DNA of 51,063 bases. It comes from a virus. The notes below the pieces were generated by a model. It was not told the DNA's origin, ran no database searches, and worked only from the letters and a program-made list of their open reading frames with translations. Each line of letters opens with the position of its first letter. Within the stretch, counting starts at the first letter, position 1. The translations under genes were made by a program, and so were the position numbers. Of the stretch, positions 22,272 through 31,637 are shown piece by piece. The stretch is from positions 1 through 51,063 of IMG/VR virus record IMGVR_UViG_3300048927_000759; one strand, given 5' to 3'.

Positions 22272-22730
22272 ATGGCCGCCGGCGATATTGTTTTCTTCGA
22301 TCAGTGGCTGGTCGATGTGCAGGAAAAGCTTCACGACCATGAGAACGACACATTTAAGATGGGCTTTATCACCAGTGCGGTGACGCCGTCAGCGACCACA
22401 TCCGATCCACGTTGGGGTGCTGGTGGCGCGACCAACCTTAGTTCGAGCCAGGTAACTCCGGGCGGTAACTATTCGAGTGGCGGCCCTACCATTGCCAATC
22501 CGACCGTAACGCTTACCGGCGGTGCTGCGGTATGGGATGGGGACGATATCTCGATCGCGCAGAACGCTTCGAACCCGACCAACGCGCGTTGGGGAATCAT
22601 TTATAACGATACCGATACGGGCAAGCGCGCAGTGGGGTATCTCGATCTGGGCGCCGCGATTGATCTTTCTGCCGGCGCATTCGCTGCTGCATGGAATGCT
22701 GGTGGCATCTCTTCTATGAATCAGGCCTGA
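22272..22730 (+). CDS. Probable virion-associated protein
   Basis: 152 residues, rich in Gly, Ser, Thr and Asn, with no charged clusters; MAAGDIVFFDQWLVDVQEKL start. This composition is typical of small phage fibre or decoration proteins. It follows the repeat protein by 5 bp. Confidence 0.5.
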   Translation: MAAGDIVFFDQWLVDVQEKLHDHENDTFKMGFITSAVTPSATTSDPRWGAGGATNLSSSQVTPGGNYSSGGPTIANPTVTLTGGAAVWDGDDISIAQNASNPTNARWGIIYNDTDTGKRAVGYLDLGAAIDLSAGAFAAAWNAGGISSMNQA

Positions 22731-22734
22731 GATC

Positions 22735-22950
22735 ATGACTGACGAACGCAAGCCCCGTAGTGCCGCCAAGATTAATCCTAGCAACGTCGATCTGGCGGCG
22801 CGTCATGTTGGTCGCATTGGTCGGCTTCGAGATGCAGTTGCCAAAGCAGAAGCACGCGGCGACGTCGATAAGGCCGCGAGTCTAAACGCAGAGATCGCGC
22901 GCCGGCTCGATGAAGTTGCCGAAATCAAAGCGGAACTGGATAGCCTGTAA
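22735..22950 (+). CDS. Small coiled-coil protein
   Basis: 71 residues; residues ~25-70 are charged heptads (KAEARGDVDKAASLNAEIAR). TAATG overlap with the next start. Function unknown. Confidence 0.6.
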   Translation: MTDERKPRSAAKINPSNVDLAARHVGRIGRLRDAVAKAEARGDVDKAASLNAEIARRLDEVAEIKAELDSL

Positions 22951-23279
22951 TGCCGAGCATAGCGCCGCAGATCCGATCGCTATCGACTGACGAGCTGCGG
23001 AATATTTCCATCGACATGACCGATGCGCTCGATGAGAGCGAAGTTCTGGTCGGGACGCCGCAGGTGCAATCGCTGGCTGATTTCGTTTCGGACAATGCGC
23101 AGGTCAATAGCGCGGTGGTCGAGATCAATGGACGTCAGGTTTCTATCGGCAAGGCTGTGCAGTTCTCGGCTGAGTGCGATCAGCCCGGTGCTTATAACGT
23201 TGAGGTGGTGTGTGAGACGTCGGCGGGTCAGGAGATCGAGGCCCGTATTCGTGTTGATGTGCAGCGGAGTTTGTATTGA
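22950..23279 (+). CDS. Small beta-rich phage protein
   Basis: 109 residues. The C-terminal half (AVQFSAECDQPGAYNVEVVC) reads as an Ig/fibronectin-like beta-sandwich common in phage decoration modules. Coupled to both neighbours. Confidence 0.55.
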   Translation: MPSIAPQIRSLSTDELRNISIDMTDALDESEVLVGTPQVQSLADFVSDNAQVNSAVVEINGRQVSIGKAVQFSAECDQPGAYNVEVVCETSAGQEIEARIRVDVQRSLY

Positions 23280-23575
23280 TGAAAAAGCCACGGTTCTTTG
23301 TTGCTGAGCGCCCGCTGCGATTTGGAAAAGGCTTATGCCTGGTTGATGAGTATGGCGACATTGTACCGGGACAACGTTCGTGCAATATCAATCAGAGCTT
23401 CGACGACGTGCCATCAGTAACGGTTACATTTTTGATGGTGCCTAGCGGTGTCCCTCTGCATGACTCGATCGATCCTGTTATGAGCAGAATCAATGAGCTT
23501 GTAGCCATCGCAAAAGCAGAGATTGTTTTGAACACTGCGGCGGCTAAACAGCGCCTTGAACTGCTGGCTGCATAG
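23279..23575 (+). CDS. Hypothetical phage protein
   Basis: 98 residues from ATG 23279, overlapping the previous stop as TGATG. PRFFVAERPLRFGKGLCLVD start; no family recognised. Confidence 0.6.
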   Translation: MKKPRFFVAERPLRFGKGLCLVDEYGDIVPGQRSCNINQSFDDVPSVTVTFLMVPSGVPLHDSIDPVMSRINELVAIAKAEIVLNTAAAKQRLELLAA

Positions 23576-23577
23576 GT

Positions 23578-23757
23578 GTGCCCTGTGCGGGCTGTGAAGC
23601 GCGTCGAGCGTTTGCAAAGAAGTGGGCACGTATAGCATGGGAGAGAGCGCGTGGAATCGTCAGACCTGAATCGGCTGATCGAAGCGCTGATAGCGCAAAC
23701 CGAAGCGATCAATCGCCTCGCACAAAGCAACGTGATGTTGGTGCAGGCGATGGCTGA
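23578..23757 (+). CDS. Small CxxC protein
   Basis: 59 residues from GTG: MPCAGCEARRAFAKKWARIA then WERARG. A CxxCxxRR start with a basic helix is seen in small phage proteins near the packaging genes. The last ~107 bp overlap the next small gene in another frame. Confidence 0.45.
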   Translation: MPCAGCEARRAFAKKWARIAWERARGIVRPESADRSADSANRSDQSPRTKQRDVGAGDG

Positions 23758-23818
23758 GCATGGTGGTAGCGAGGAAGACTCGGTCAGTGGCTCCTATCTG
23801 GATGGTCGCCCGCGGTAA
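23651..23818 (+). CDS. Small helical phage protein
   Basis: 55 residues from GTG with GGGAGAGAG upstream: SSDLNRLIEALIAQTEAINR then a helical and acidic tail. Its stop overlaps the HNH start as TAATG. No family recognised. Confidence 0.55.
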   Translation: MESSDLNRLIEALIAQTEAINRLAQSNVMLVQAMAEHGGSEEDSVSGSYLDGRPR

Positions 23819-24138
23819 TGCCGCGCCTCCAAACCATAAAGCCCCGCGTGCAGGCGATTGGCTCGCGTGTAACCAAGGCCACCACGCTATCTGATCAACG
23901 AATGACGGGAAGAGCGCTTCAGCGCCGTCGCCTGTCCATGTGGAGCAAAGATCCGCACTGTGCGCATTGTCGTTGCGTCGTCGATTACCCCGATGGCTTC
24001 GAGCTCGACCACATCGTGCCCTTGTACAAGGGTGGTGCAGATGTCGAAGCCAACTGTCAGCTGCTCTGCGTGTATGTGGACGTCGATGGCAGTAAGGCTG
24101 GTTGCCACACCGGGAAGACGGCCGCCGACCTTGATTGA
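23818..24138 (+). CDS. HNH endonuclease, packaging-associated
   Basis: 106 residues. CAHC, FELDHIVPLYKGG, ANCQLLC and a final GCHTGK give a complete HNH zinc nuclease. In HK97-type phages an HNH protein beside the small terminase assists cos cleavage by the terminase. Its position 107 bp upstream of terS supports that role over homing. Confidence 0.85.
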   Translation: MPRLQTIKPRVQAIGSRVTKATTLSDQRMTGRALQRRRLSMWSKDPHCAHCRCVVDYPDGFELDHIVPLYKGGADVEANCQLLCVYVDVDGSKAGCHTGKTAADLD

Positions 24139-24245
24139 AGAAATGGGTAGGGGGGTAGGCAAAATGTTTGAAACCCGACCTATTCGGAAACCGCGCCCGA
24201 TCTCATTTGTGGAAAAAATCCCCCTTTAACGGATTCCGTTAAGTC

Positions 24246-24707
24246 ATGTCGTTAACTGAACAGCAACGCAAATATGCTGAAGCTCGAATGGAAGGTCTTT
24301 CCATTAAAGATTCCGCATTGGCAGCGGGCTGCCCGGTAAAAACGGCTGCACAGGCTGGTTCACGCCTCGAAAGGCACCCAGGCGTACTCGGCTACCTGGC
24401 AAGGTTGAAGGCGCTCGAGTCAGACACCAATCCAGCCGCCGGCCGCGATACATCTCCACCGGGGGGCGCGGGGGTTGATGGATCGTTCTTCGACGATCCG
24501 AAGGACATGCTCAAGTACGCGATGAACGACCGGAAACTAAGTGTCAAGGAGCGCATGCAGGCTGCAATCGCGTTGCTGCCCTTCGAGCACCAGAAGCTGG
24601 GCGAGGGCGGAAAAAAAGAGCGAAAGGAAGCGGCTGCGCATGATGCGGGAAAAGGTCGGTTCGCACCAAACAAACCGCCGTCGACACAATTGTCGTTGGT
24701 GAGATAG
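24246..24707 (+). CDS. Terminase small subunit
   Basis: 153 residues. MSLTEQQRKYAEARMEG and DSALAAGCPVKTAAQAGSRL are the N-terminal helix-turn-helix of phage small terminases; a basic C-terminal tail follows. It recognises phage DNA and recruits the large subunit encoded 1 bp downstream. Confidence 0.85.
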   Translation: MSLTEQQRKYAEARMEGLSIKDSALAAGCPVKTAAQAGSRLERHPGVLGYLARLKALESDTNPAAGRDTSPPGGAGVDGSFFDDPKDMLKYAMNDRKLSVKERMQAAIALLPFEHQKLGEGGKKERKEAAAHDAGKGRFAPNKPPSTQLSLVR

Positions 24708-24708
24708 C

Positions 24709-26367
24709 GTGGAATGGTCGACAGCCTGCGTTGATTGGCCTCGCCGATTAATCGCAGGTGAATCGCTTATTCCGCCGCCGATATTTCCTGCGGAAGCGCG
24801 GCGCGCCCTCGAAGTATTCAAGCAGCTGAAAATTGTCGATGCGCCTGGGAGCCCGACATTCGGCGAAGCGTGTGCACCATGGGTATTCGATCTGGTTGCT
24901 TCGATCTTTGGCGCCTACGACCCCGACACTGGCCGTCGCCTGATCACCGAATGGTTCATCCTCATCCCGAAGAAAAACAGCAAAAGCACCATTGCTGCCG
25001 GGATCATGATGACGGCGCTGATTCTGAATTGGCGTCAGTCCGCAGAGTTCTCGATTCTGGCGCCGACGGTCGAGGTCGCGAATAACGCCTACGCTCCGGC
25101 GCGCGATATGACGCAGCGCGAAGACGATCTCGATGCACTGCTGCATGTACAAACGCACATCAAAGCAATAACGCACCGGGAAAGCGGTGCCACGCTCAAA
25201 GTGGTGGCGGCCGATTCCAATGCGGTCGGCGGGAAAAAATCGGTTGGCACGCTGATCGACGAATTGTGGCTATTCGGCAAACGTCCTGATGCGGAAAACA
25301 TGCTGCGCGAGGCGATCGGCGGGCTGGCATCACGGCCAGAAGGATTCGTGATCTACCTGACCACGCAATCAGACGATCCGCCCGCTGGCGTGTTCAAGCA
25401 AAAGTTGCAATACGCGCGCGATGTACGCGATGGCGTGATCCACGATCCGCGCTTTGTACCGGTAATCTTCGAGCATCCGCCCGAAATGGTTGCGCGCAAG
25501 ACGCACCTGCTGGCGAAGAACCTCGGTTTGGTGAACCCGAATCTCGGCTATTCGGTCGATGGGGAATTTCTGCAGCGCGAATTCGAAAAGGCAAAAGCAA
25601 CGAGCCAGGAATCGTTCATCGGCTTCATGGCCAAGCATGCCAACGTTGAAATCGGCCTCGCGCTTCGTTCGGATCGATGGGCTGGCGCTGAATTCTGGGA
25701 AGGCGCCAGCGAAGTCCTGACGCTCGATGAGCTTATAGCGCGCTCCGAAGTTATCGATCTGGGTGTCGATGGCGGCGGGCTGGATGACTTGCTCGGACTT
25801 TATGCCATCGGGCGTGAAAAACTCACTCAGCGAAAGCTGGGTTGGGGTTACGCATGGGCGCATCCCTCAGTCATGGAGCGCCGCAAAGAAATCGCGCCGG
25901 CGTTACAGGATTTCGCCAAGGCAGGGCACCTCACCCTGGTGGAACGAGTAGGGGACGACATCGACGAGCTCGCAGACATCGCTGAGCAAATCTTCGATGC
26001 CGGCCTGCTCGATAAAATCGGCGTTGACCCGGTCGGCTTGGGGTCGATTCTGGACAAGCTCGAAGAGCGCGGCATTCCCGCTGATGCAGTAGTCGGCATA
26101 AGCCAAGGCTGGAAGTTGGGTGGTGCGGTGAAAACTGCAGAGCGCTGGCTGGCGGATGGCTCTTTTGCCCCGGCCGCACAACCAATGATGAATTGGTGTG
26201 TCAGCAACGCGCGAATCGAGCCGCGCGCTAACTCGATATTGATTACAAAGCAAGCCAGCGGGTCGGCGAAAATCGATCCTCTAATGGCGATGTTTAACGC
26301 AGTGACGCTGATGTCATTGAATCCATCGGCAACGAACAAAAAACTGATACTGGCGGTGGCTGGTTGA
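24709..26367 (+). CDS. Terminase large subunit
   Basis: 552 residues, GTG start. Walker A-like IPKKNSKST (residues 86-94), Walker B GTLIDELWLF with D184/E185, and a C-terminal RNase H-like nuclease (DLGVDGGGLDD near residue 350). This is the HK97/Terminase_1 family. It drives ATP-dependent packaging and cuts concatemers. Confidence 0.95.
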   Translation: MEWSTACVDWPRRLIAGESLIPPPIFPAEARRALEVFKQLKIVDAPGSPTFGEACAPWVFDLVASIFGAYDPDTGRRLITEWFILIPKKNSKSTIAAGIMMTALILNWRQSAEFSILAPTVEVANNAYAPARDMTQREDDLDALLHVQTHIKAITHRESGATLKVVAADSNAVGGKKSVGTLIDELWLFGKRPDAENMLREAIGGLASRPEGFVIYLTTQSDDPPAGVFKQKLQYARDVRDGVIHDPRFVPVIFEHPPEMVARKTHLLAKNLGLVNPNLGYSVDGEFLQREFEKAKATSQESFIGFMAKHANVEIGLALRSDRWAGAEFWEGASEVLTLDELIARSEVIDLGVDGGGLDDLLGLYAIGREKLTQRKLGWGYAWAHPSVMERRKEIAPALQDFAKAGHLTLVERVGDDIDELADIAEQIFDAGLLDKIGVDPVGLGSILDKLEERGIPADAVVGISQGWKLGGAVKTAERWLADGSFAPAAQPMMNWCVSNARIEPRANSILITKQASGSAKIDPLMAMFNAVTLMSLNPSATNKKLILAVAG

Positions 26368-26377
26368 AAGGGAAAAC

Positions 26378-26911
26378 ATGACCTGTATTGCTGGATTGAT
26401 TCATGACGGAAAAGTTTATGTATGCGCTGATAGCGCCGGTGTTTGTAAATACGATCTCGAAATTCGCAAAGACCGCAAAGTTTTCGTGAATGGAGACTTC
26501 GTTATTGGATTTACCTCATCGTTCCGAATGGGGCAGATTCTCCAGTTTGCATTCAACCCGCCAAAGAGACACCCGGAGAAATCAGTGATGGCTTATATGG
26601 TCACTGATTTCGTTAATGCAGTTCGCGGCGCATTGAAGGACGGCGGGTACGCACGGAAAGAATCCGAACAAGAATCTGCTGGTGATTTCTTGGTTGGATA
26701 TGCCGGCAGACTATTCAGCATTCGCAATGACTATCAAGTGGCAGAAAATGTTAGTGGCTTCGATTCAGTCGGTTGCGGAGAGTCATACGCAAAGGGCGTT
26801 CTTTTTGCTACGGAAGGCCAAGATCCTCTGACGCGATTGACACTGGCGTTGAAATGCGCAGAACAGCATAGCGCCGGCGTGCGCGGCCCATTTTATACCG
26901 AACAAATCTAG
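26378..26911 (+). CDS. Ntn-hydrolase/HslV-like protein
   Basis: 177 residues: MTCIAGLIHDGKVYVCADSA. A Thr after the initiator Met could be the N-terminal nucleophile of the proteasome/HslV fold, and GFTSSFRMGQ plus FLVGYAGRLFSI follow its strand pattern. Similar proteins occur in other phages. It lies between terminase and the prohead protease, a possible second maturation peptidase; activity unproven. More AT-rich than neighbours. Confidence 0.65.
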   Translation: MTCIAGLIHDGKVYVCADSAGVCKYDLEIRKDRKVFVNGDFVIGFTSSFRMGQILQFAFNPPKRHPEKSVMAYMVTDFVNAVRGALKDGGYARKESEQESAGDFLVGYAGRLFSIRNDYQVAENVSGFDSVGCGESYAKGVLFATEGQDPLTRLTLALKCAEQHSAGVRGPFYTEQI

Positions 26912-26919
26912 GAATAACG

Positions 26920-27480
26920 ATGAACACTCAGCTCGCATATAGCTTGTTCGAGATCAAAGCACTTGATGACGACAAGCGAATGATCACAGGCATTGCCACG
27001 ACCCCCGAGCCTGATCGCGTGGGCGATATCGTTGAGCCGATGGGTGCTACGTTCAAAGAATCCATCCCGTTCCTCTGGCAGCATCGGCACGATCAACCAA
27101 TTGGCGAAACGCGGCTGAGCCGGCCGACAAAGAATGGAATTAAATTTGTTTCCACAATTGCCAAAATCGAAGAAGAAGGCCCGCTAAAAACGATGCTTGA
27201 TATGGCATGGCAGTCGATCAAGGCCGGATTGGTACGCGGTGTCTCAATCGGCTTCCGCCCCACGAAATACGATTACATGAGCGAAGGCGGCGTGCGCTTT
27301 ACCGAATACGAAATTTATGAGCTCTCGGCTGTGACTATTCCGGCTAACGCTGCAGCAACTATTCAAAGTATCAAGGCTCTCGACTTCCGCCGCAGGGCTG
27401 ATGGCCCAGTGCGGCTAATCACTAGCGCGAAATCCAAATCCGAAAACCTCAATGGAGCCGTTCGGCTGATCCGCTCCTGA
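26920..27480 (+). CDS. HK97-family prohead protease
   Basis: 186 residues. FLWQHRHDQPIG (H55), VSIGFRP (S109) and YELSAVTIPAN give the S21-like catalytic set of HK97 gp4 proteases. It matures the prohead by trimming the capsid delta domain. Followed by two terminator hairpins before the capsid gene. Confidence 0.92.
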   Translation: MNTQLAYSLFEIKALDDDKRMITGIATTPEPDRVGDIVEPMGATFKESIPFLWQHRHDQPIGETRLSRPTKNGIKFVSTIAKIEEEGPLKTMLDMAWQSIKAGLVRGVSIGFRPTKYDYMSEGGVRFTEYEIYELSAVTIPANAAATIQSIKALDFRRRADGPVRLITSAKSKSENLNGAVRLIRS

Positions 27481-27531
27481 CGCTTCACCGCCCGCCGTTG
27501 CAAGCGGTGCCGTAAGCACACAAAACACAGG

Positions 27532-27582
27532 CCGCCTCCGGGCGGTTTTTTCATTTCTTGAACCGCCCTTGAGGCGGTTTTT
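27532..27582 (+). terminator. Tandem terminator hairpins before the capsid gene
   Basis: CCGCC-TCCG-GGCGG followed by TTTTTT (27532-27551) and AACCGCC-CTTGA-GGCGGTT followed by T's (27561-27582). They separate protease from capsid and could tune their relative expression or cover an internal capsid mRNA 5' end. Confidence 0.7.
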
Positions 27583-27602
27583 CGTTTCTGAGGAAACAAA
27601 TC

Positions 27603-29030
27603 ATGAAAACGTTTGCAGAGCAGGTTGCCGATCTGAAGGCGACGCGCGAAAACAAATCCGACGAAATGCGCTTAATCGCGCAGAAATCTGTCGACGAAGG
27701 CCGTTCTATGGATACTGGCGAAGCTGAGCAATTCGACACGCTGGAAGGTGAAATCAAACGCCTCGACGCCGATATTGGACGCCTGTCGAAAATGGCTGAA
27801 ATGGACAAGGAGGCTGCCAAGCCGATCACCGAGGATAAAAGCCAAAAGACTGACGGATTTGGCACCGTGCTGACGGTGAAGTCGAAAGAAAAACTTGAGC
27901 CAGGTATTGCGATGGCGCGTTATGCCATGTGCTTGATGAAAGCCAAAGGCAATCACCAACTGGCTTTTCAAATGGCTGCCAAGCATTTCCCGCAGACCGA
28001 AGGCGTTGTTATGACGCTGAAAGCGCAGGCGGAAGGTGCGAATCTCGCTCAGCTGATGCAAATGAAAGCGACTGTAGCAGCCGGCGACACGATCAATGCA
28101 ACGTGGGCGGCGCCGCTCGTCTACGCAGAGACTTTCGCAGGAGACTTCATTGAGTTTCTTCGCCCACGCACGCTGATTGGCCAGGCAAATTTCCGCAAGG
28201 TTCCTTTCAACGTTCGCATCGGCAGTCAGACCGGCGGCGGTACTGCGTACTGGGTCGGCCAAGGTAAGGCCAAGCCCGTAACGTCGTTTGGGTTCGGTGC
28301 CACCAGCGTGCCGTTCACCAAAGTCGCGGCGATCTCTGTAATCACTCAGGAGCTTGCTCGCTTCTCGGATCCATCTGCGGAAGCGCTGGTTCGCGACTCT
28401 CTTGCAGATTCGGTCATCGAGCGCATCGATGCGGATTTGTTTGATCCGGACAAAGCGGCCGTTGCAAACGTATCGCCGGCCGGCCTTCTGAATGGCGTCA
28501 CCCCGGTTGCGGCTGGATCCATTGACGGTAGCGATCCGGAATCTATTCGACGCGGCATCATGCTGCTGTGGGCGGCATGGGATAACACTTACCTTGGCGC
28601 GCGTCCGGCGTACTACACCACTCCGGCGGTAGCTCGAGTGCTCGCGTTTATGCGTGATCCATTGGGTAACCGAGCATTCGAAGGTATGACCCCGCAAGGC
28701 GGTACTTTGGATGGTGTACCCGTTCGCGTCTCGCAATATATCGCCAACAATGGCGGCTCTGGTGGCGCGCCCTTCATTCTGGTTGATGAAGCAGAGGTTT
28801 ATCTGGCAGACGATGGAAGCGTCACCGTCGACGCATCCGAGCAGGCGTCGATCGAGATGTCCGATACGCCGGCAGGTTCATCGAATCCGACTGTGGCGGC
28901 ATCCAGCGTGAACATGGTTTCAATGTGGCAAACGGATAGCTTGGCGCTGCGCGCGGAGCGCTTTATCTGGTGGGGCCCGCGCCGGGCTGGCGCTGTTCAG
29001 TGGATCGATGGATTCCCGACCAGCGGTTGA
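27603..29030 (+). CDS. Major capsid protein, HK97 fold
   Basis: 475 residues. Residues ~1-80 form the charged coiled-coil delta (scaffolding) domain; the rest is HK97-type, with GTAYWVGQGKAKPVTSF and FTKVAAISVITQELARFS (E-loop/P-domain) and VRVSQYI later. The delta domain should be removed by the upstream protease. AGGAAA precedes the ATG. Terminators flank the gene on both sides. Confidence 0.93.
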   Translation: MKTFAEQVADLKATRENKSDEMRLIAQKSVDEGRSMDTGEAEQFDTLEGEIKRLDADIGRLSKMAEMDKEAAKPITEDKSQKTDGFGTVLTVKSKEKLEPGIAMARYAMCLMKAKGNHQLAFQMAAKHFPQTEGVVMTLKAQAEGANLAQLMQMKATVAAGDTINATWAAPLVYAETFAGDFIEFLRPRTLIGQANFRKVPFNVRIGSQTGGGTAYWVGQGKAKPVTSFGFGATSVPFTKVAAISVITQELARFSDPSAEALVRDSLADSVIERIDADLFDPDKAAVANVSPAGLLNGVTPVAAGSIDGSDPESIRRGIMLLWAAWDNTYLGARPAYYTTPAVARVLAFMRDPLGNRAFEGMTPQGGTLDGVPVRVSQYIANNGGSGGAPFILVDEAEVYLADDGSVTVDASEQASIEMSDTPAGSSNPTVAASSVNMVSMWQTDSLALRAERFIWWGPRRAGAVQWIDGFPTSG

Positions 29031-29054
29031 TAGCAAAGCGGTTGATAGCAAATA

Positions 29055-29077
29055 GCGGGGCTTCGGCCCCGCCTTTT
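29055..29077 (+). terminator. Terminator after the capsid gene
   Basis: GCGGGGC-TTCG-GCCCCGC followed by CTTTTT. Stable 7-bp stem with a TTCG loop. Confidence 0.8.
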
Positions 29078-29091
29078 TGATGAGGAACCCC

Positions 29092-29403
29092 ATGGACAAG
29101 GTCGAATTCACATTCAAGCGCGGCGGTCGCACCAAGCCGGTGACGGCTTATCAGGCAAAAGTTCTGTCGCGCGCCGGGCTCGGCACCTACCAAACACGAG
29201 ACATGATTGCGAATCGGCAGATCGGCCAACAAATCCAGAACACCATGATGATTTCCGATACCGAATTACCGCCAATTAGCGATGAATATTCCGCCATGGA
29301 CAAAGACCAGTTGCACGAGCTCGCGAAGGAGCGCGGCATAAAAATTCACCATCTTGCCGGCGCGGATAAAGTGCGTTCGGCATTGCGAGAAGCCAGCGAG
29401 TGA
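29092..29403 (+). CDS. Hypothetical head-region protein
   Basis: 103 residues from ATG 29092 (GAGGAA upstream). KVEFTFKRGGRTKPVTAYQA, then a C-terminal SAP/Rho-N-like helical motif (KDQLHELAKERGIKIHHLAG). Overlaps the portal start by GTGA. Possibly a head assembly or DNA-binding factor. Confidence 0.55.
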   Translation: MDKVEFTFKRGGRTKPVTAYQAKVLSRAGLGTYQTRDMIANRQIGQQIQNTMMISDTELPPISDEYSAMDKDQLHELAKERGIKIHHLAGADKVRSALREASE

Positions 29404-30818
29404 AGCTGTTCGGCATCACTATCAGTCGCCATAAGCGCGCGCCCGACAGCCTCAATACGGTCGACGGCGGTTGGCGTAATGGCTGGCGTCGAATTATTGA
29501 GCCATTCACTGGCGCATGGCAGCAAAATTACGAGGAAAAGCGCGGCGATCTGATTACCTACCCGACGCTGTACGCGTGCATTTACCGCATTTCGTCGGAT
29601 ATTGGAAAACTGCCATACCGGCTTAAAACCACAGATGATTCAGGTTTGTCGCGCCCGGCCTCGTTGCCGCAGCAATCCGCCTACACGGTGCTAAAAAGTC
29701 AGAATGGATTTCAGACGCCGAATCAGTTCCGCGAATACTGGCTGATCACGAAGCTGACAAACGGCAACACCTACATTCTGAAGCGGCGCGATGAGCGCGG
29801 CGTGGTGAATGCGCTCTATATCCTTGATCCTGATCGCGTCATGCCGATGGTCTCGGATGCCGGTTTTGTTTACTACCAGCTCCAGACCGACGCATTGAAT
29901 ACCCTGCCGGATGGATACCCGGCAGAAAATCTTATCGTCCCGGCCAGTGAATTTATTCACGACCGCTGCATGACGATTCACCATCCGCTGATCGGTGTTC
30001 CACCTATGGCTGCCGCGCATTGGCCGGCGCTTAAAAACATGAAGATCATGCGCAGCGCGACAGAGTTTTTCGCAAACAACGCGCAGCCAGGCGGATTGCT
30101 CACCGCGCCCGCCGGCATGACCGAAGAGGATTCGAAAGCGGTTCAATCCTATTGGGATCAGAACTTCACTGGCGCGAAGTCGGGCAAGGTCGCCATCATT
30201 GGCGCCGATATGAAATTCACACCATTCGCGATGAAGTCGATTGATTCGCAGATGGTCGAGCAGATGCGTTACTCCGATGAGCAGATTTGCCAGCCGTTCG
30301 GTATGCCGCCGTTCATGGTCGGTATCGGCGGGATACCGAACGGGCTCGGTGTCGATGGCGTTTACCAGCTCTATTATCAAAACGCGCTGCAAACCCATAT
30401 CGAGCACATGGAGGTATTGCTTGATGAGGGGCTTCGTATTTCCGCACCACTCGGCGTCGAGCTCGATCTCGGACCACTGCTGCGGATGGATGTAGGCAAG
30501 CAGGCTGATGTGCATACCAAATTGGTCGGTGGTGGAATCGAAACTCCTAATGAGGGCCGTCTGCCGTTCAATCTGCCGCCGCTGGATGGTGGCGATACGG
30601 TTTATATGCAACAGCAGGATTTCCCGCTTGATCAGGTCCGCCTGAATAAGATCAATCAGGTTGCGGCCGATCAGGCGCCCGCTGATCCCGAGCCAGAGCC
30701 CGCCGAACTCAGCGAAGAAGATAAAGCTGTCATTGCCGAAGCCCGCGCAATCGTCGCGACGAACAGGGCAATCGACGCCATGCGCAAATCCGTACTTTTG
30801 GAGCCATTGAATGTTTGA
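29400..30818 (+). CDS. Portal protein, HK97 family
   Basis: 472 residues, GTG start. TYPTLYACIYRISSDIGKLP, then GGLLTAPAGMTEE and FGMPPFMVGIG are hallmarks of the phage portal family (PF04860). It forms the dodecameric DNA channel at one capsid vertex. The gene follows rather than precedes the capsid, and overlaps the next start by 8 bp. Confidence 0.92.
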   Translation: MKLFGITISRHKRAPDSLNTVDGGWRNGWRRIIEPFTGAWQQNYEEKRGDLITYPTLYACIYRISSDIGKLPYRLKTTDDSGLSRPASLPQQSAYTVLKSQNGFQTPNQFREYWLITKLTNGNTYILKRRDERGVVNALYILDPDRVMPMVSDAGFVYYQLQTDALNTLPDGYPAENLIVPASEFIHDRCMTIHHPLIGVPPMAAAHWPALKNMKIMRSATEFFANNAQPGGLLTAPAGMTEEDSKAVQSYWDQNFTGAKSGKVAIIGADMKFTPFAMKSIDSQMVEQMRYSDEQICQPFGMPPFMVGIGGIPNGLGVDGVYQLYYQNALQTHIEHMEVLLDEGLRISAPLGVELDLGPLLRMDVGKQADVHTKLVGGGIETPNEGRLPFNLPPLDGGDTVYMQQQDFPLDQVRLNKINQVAADQAPADPEPEPAELSEEDKAVIAEARAIVATNRAIDAMRKSVLLEPLNV

Positions 30819-31635
30819 CCCTGAAAAGTTCGGCGAGGCCATGGGCGCCGCCATTCGTGAGGCCGTTACGCCGCTGCTGAAACGAATTGAGATATTGGAG
30901 TCGCGCGAGTCGCCAAAGCCTGACTTCTCTGCGGCCATTTCCGAAGAGGTTGAAAAGCGTGTCGCGGCACTGCCAGCGCCAAAAGATGGCGATCACGGCA
31001 AAAGCATCACAATCGACGATGTTCGCCCAATGCTGGATGAAGCCGTAAAGGCCATGAATTCCGATGTGCGCGAAACGCTGGACGCGGCAATCAAAGCCAT
31101 CCCTATTCCGAAGGATGGTAACCACGGAGAATCAGTTACCGTCGAAGACGTAGCTCCGATGATTCGCGCCGAGGTCGAGAAATCCATTGCCGCTATCCCC
31201 GCACCGAAGGACGGTCTCGGCCTCGCCGGAGCAATGATCGATCGAGATGGCGTGCTGCAAATCACATTGACAAATGGTGAGGTGAAAAGCCTTGGCGTCG
31301 TGGTCGGCAAAGACGGGGCGGATTTCACCGACGCGAGTTTTGAGTATGACGGCGAACGCATGCTTACGATCAACTCCAAGTCAGGATCGATCGTGAAGCG
31401 TTTGCCCATCCCAATGGATAAAGGTTACTACCGGGCCGGCATGCCGGCATTTGAGAAAGGCGATATTGTCACTCATGAGGGGAGTGCATGGATCGCTCTC
31501 AGAGAAACAAAGGCGCGCCCTGGCTCCGACGTGAAAGAAGACTGGCGTCTATTCGTGCGCAAAGGCCGTGACGGTGAATCAATCGTCAAGACCGTCAATG
31601 GCGCGCCAGCTGCCCCTATCAAGTTGAAGAGCTGA
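30811..31635 (+). CDS. Decoration-like protein with carbohydrate-binding module
   Basis: 274 residues. An N-terminal helical part, then three short repeats around IP(A/I)PKDG at residues ~54, 97 and 130 (two followed by HG-x-S-x-T-x-x-DV), and a C-terminal aromatic module (GDIVTHEGSAWIALRETKA ... WRLFVRKG) like the chitin/cellulose-binding CBM5/12 fold. A head-surface role binding host glycan is inferred. Confidence 0.6.
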   Translation: MFDPEKFGEAMGAAIREAVTPLLKRIEILESRESPKPDFSAAISEEVEKRVAALPAPKDGDHGKSITIDDVRPMLDEAVKAMNSDVRETLDAAIKAIPIPKDGNHGESVTVEDVAPMIRAEVEKSIAAIPAPKDGLGLAGAMIDRDGVLQITLTNGEVKSLGVVVGKDGADFTDASFEYDGERMLTINSKSGSIVKRLPIPMDKGYYRAGMPAFEKGDIVTHEGSAWIALRETKARPGSDVKEDWRLFVRKGRDGESIVKTVNGAPAAPIKLKS

Positions 31636-31637
31636 TC

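Noticed and set aside
27672-28736. Leftward 354-codon frame opposite the capsid gene
   Set aside because: The capsid gene on the plus strand is unambiguous.
29691-30938. Leftward 415-codon frame opposite the portal gene
   Set aside because: The portal gene on the plus strand is unambiguous.
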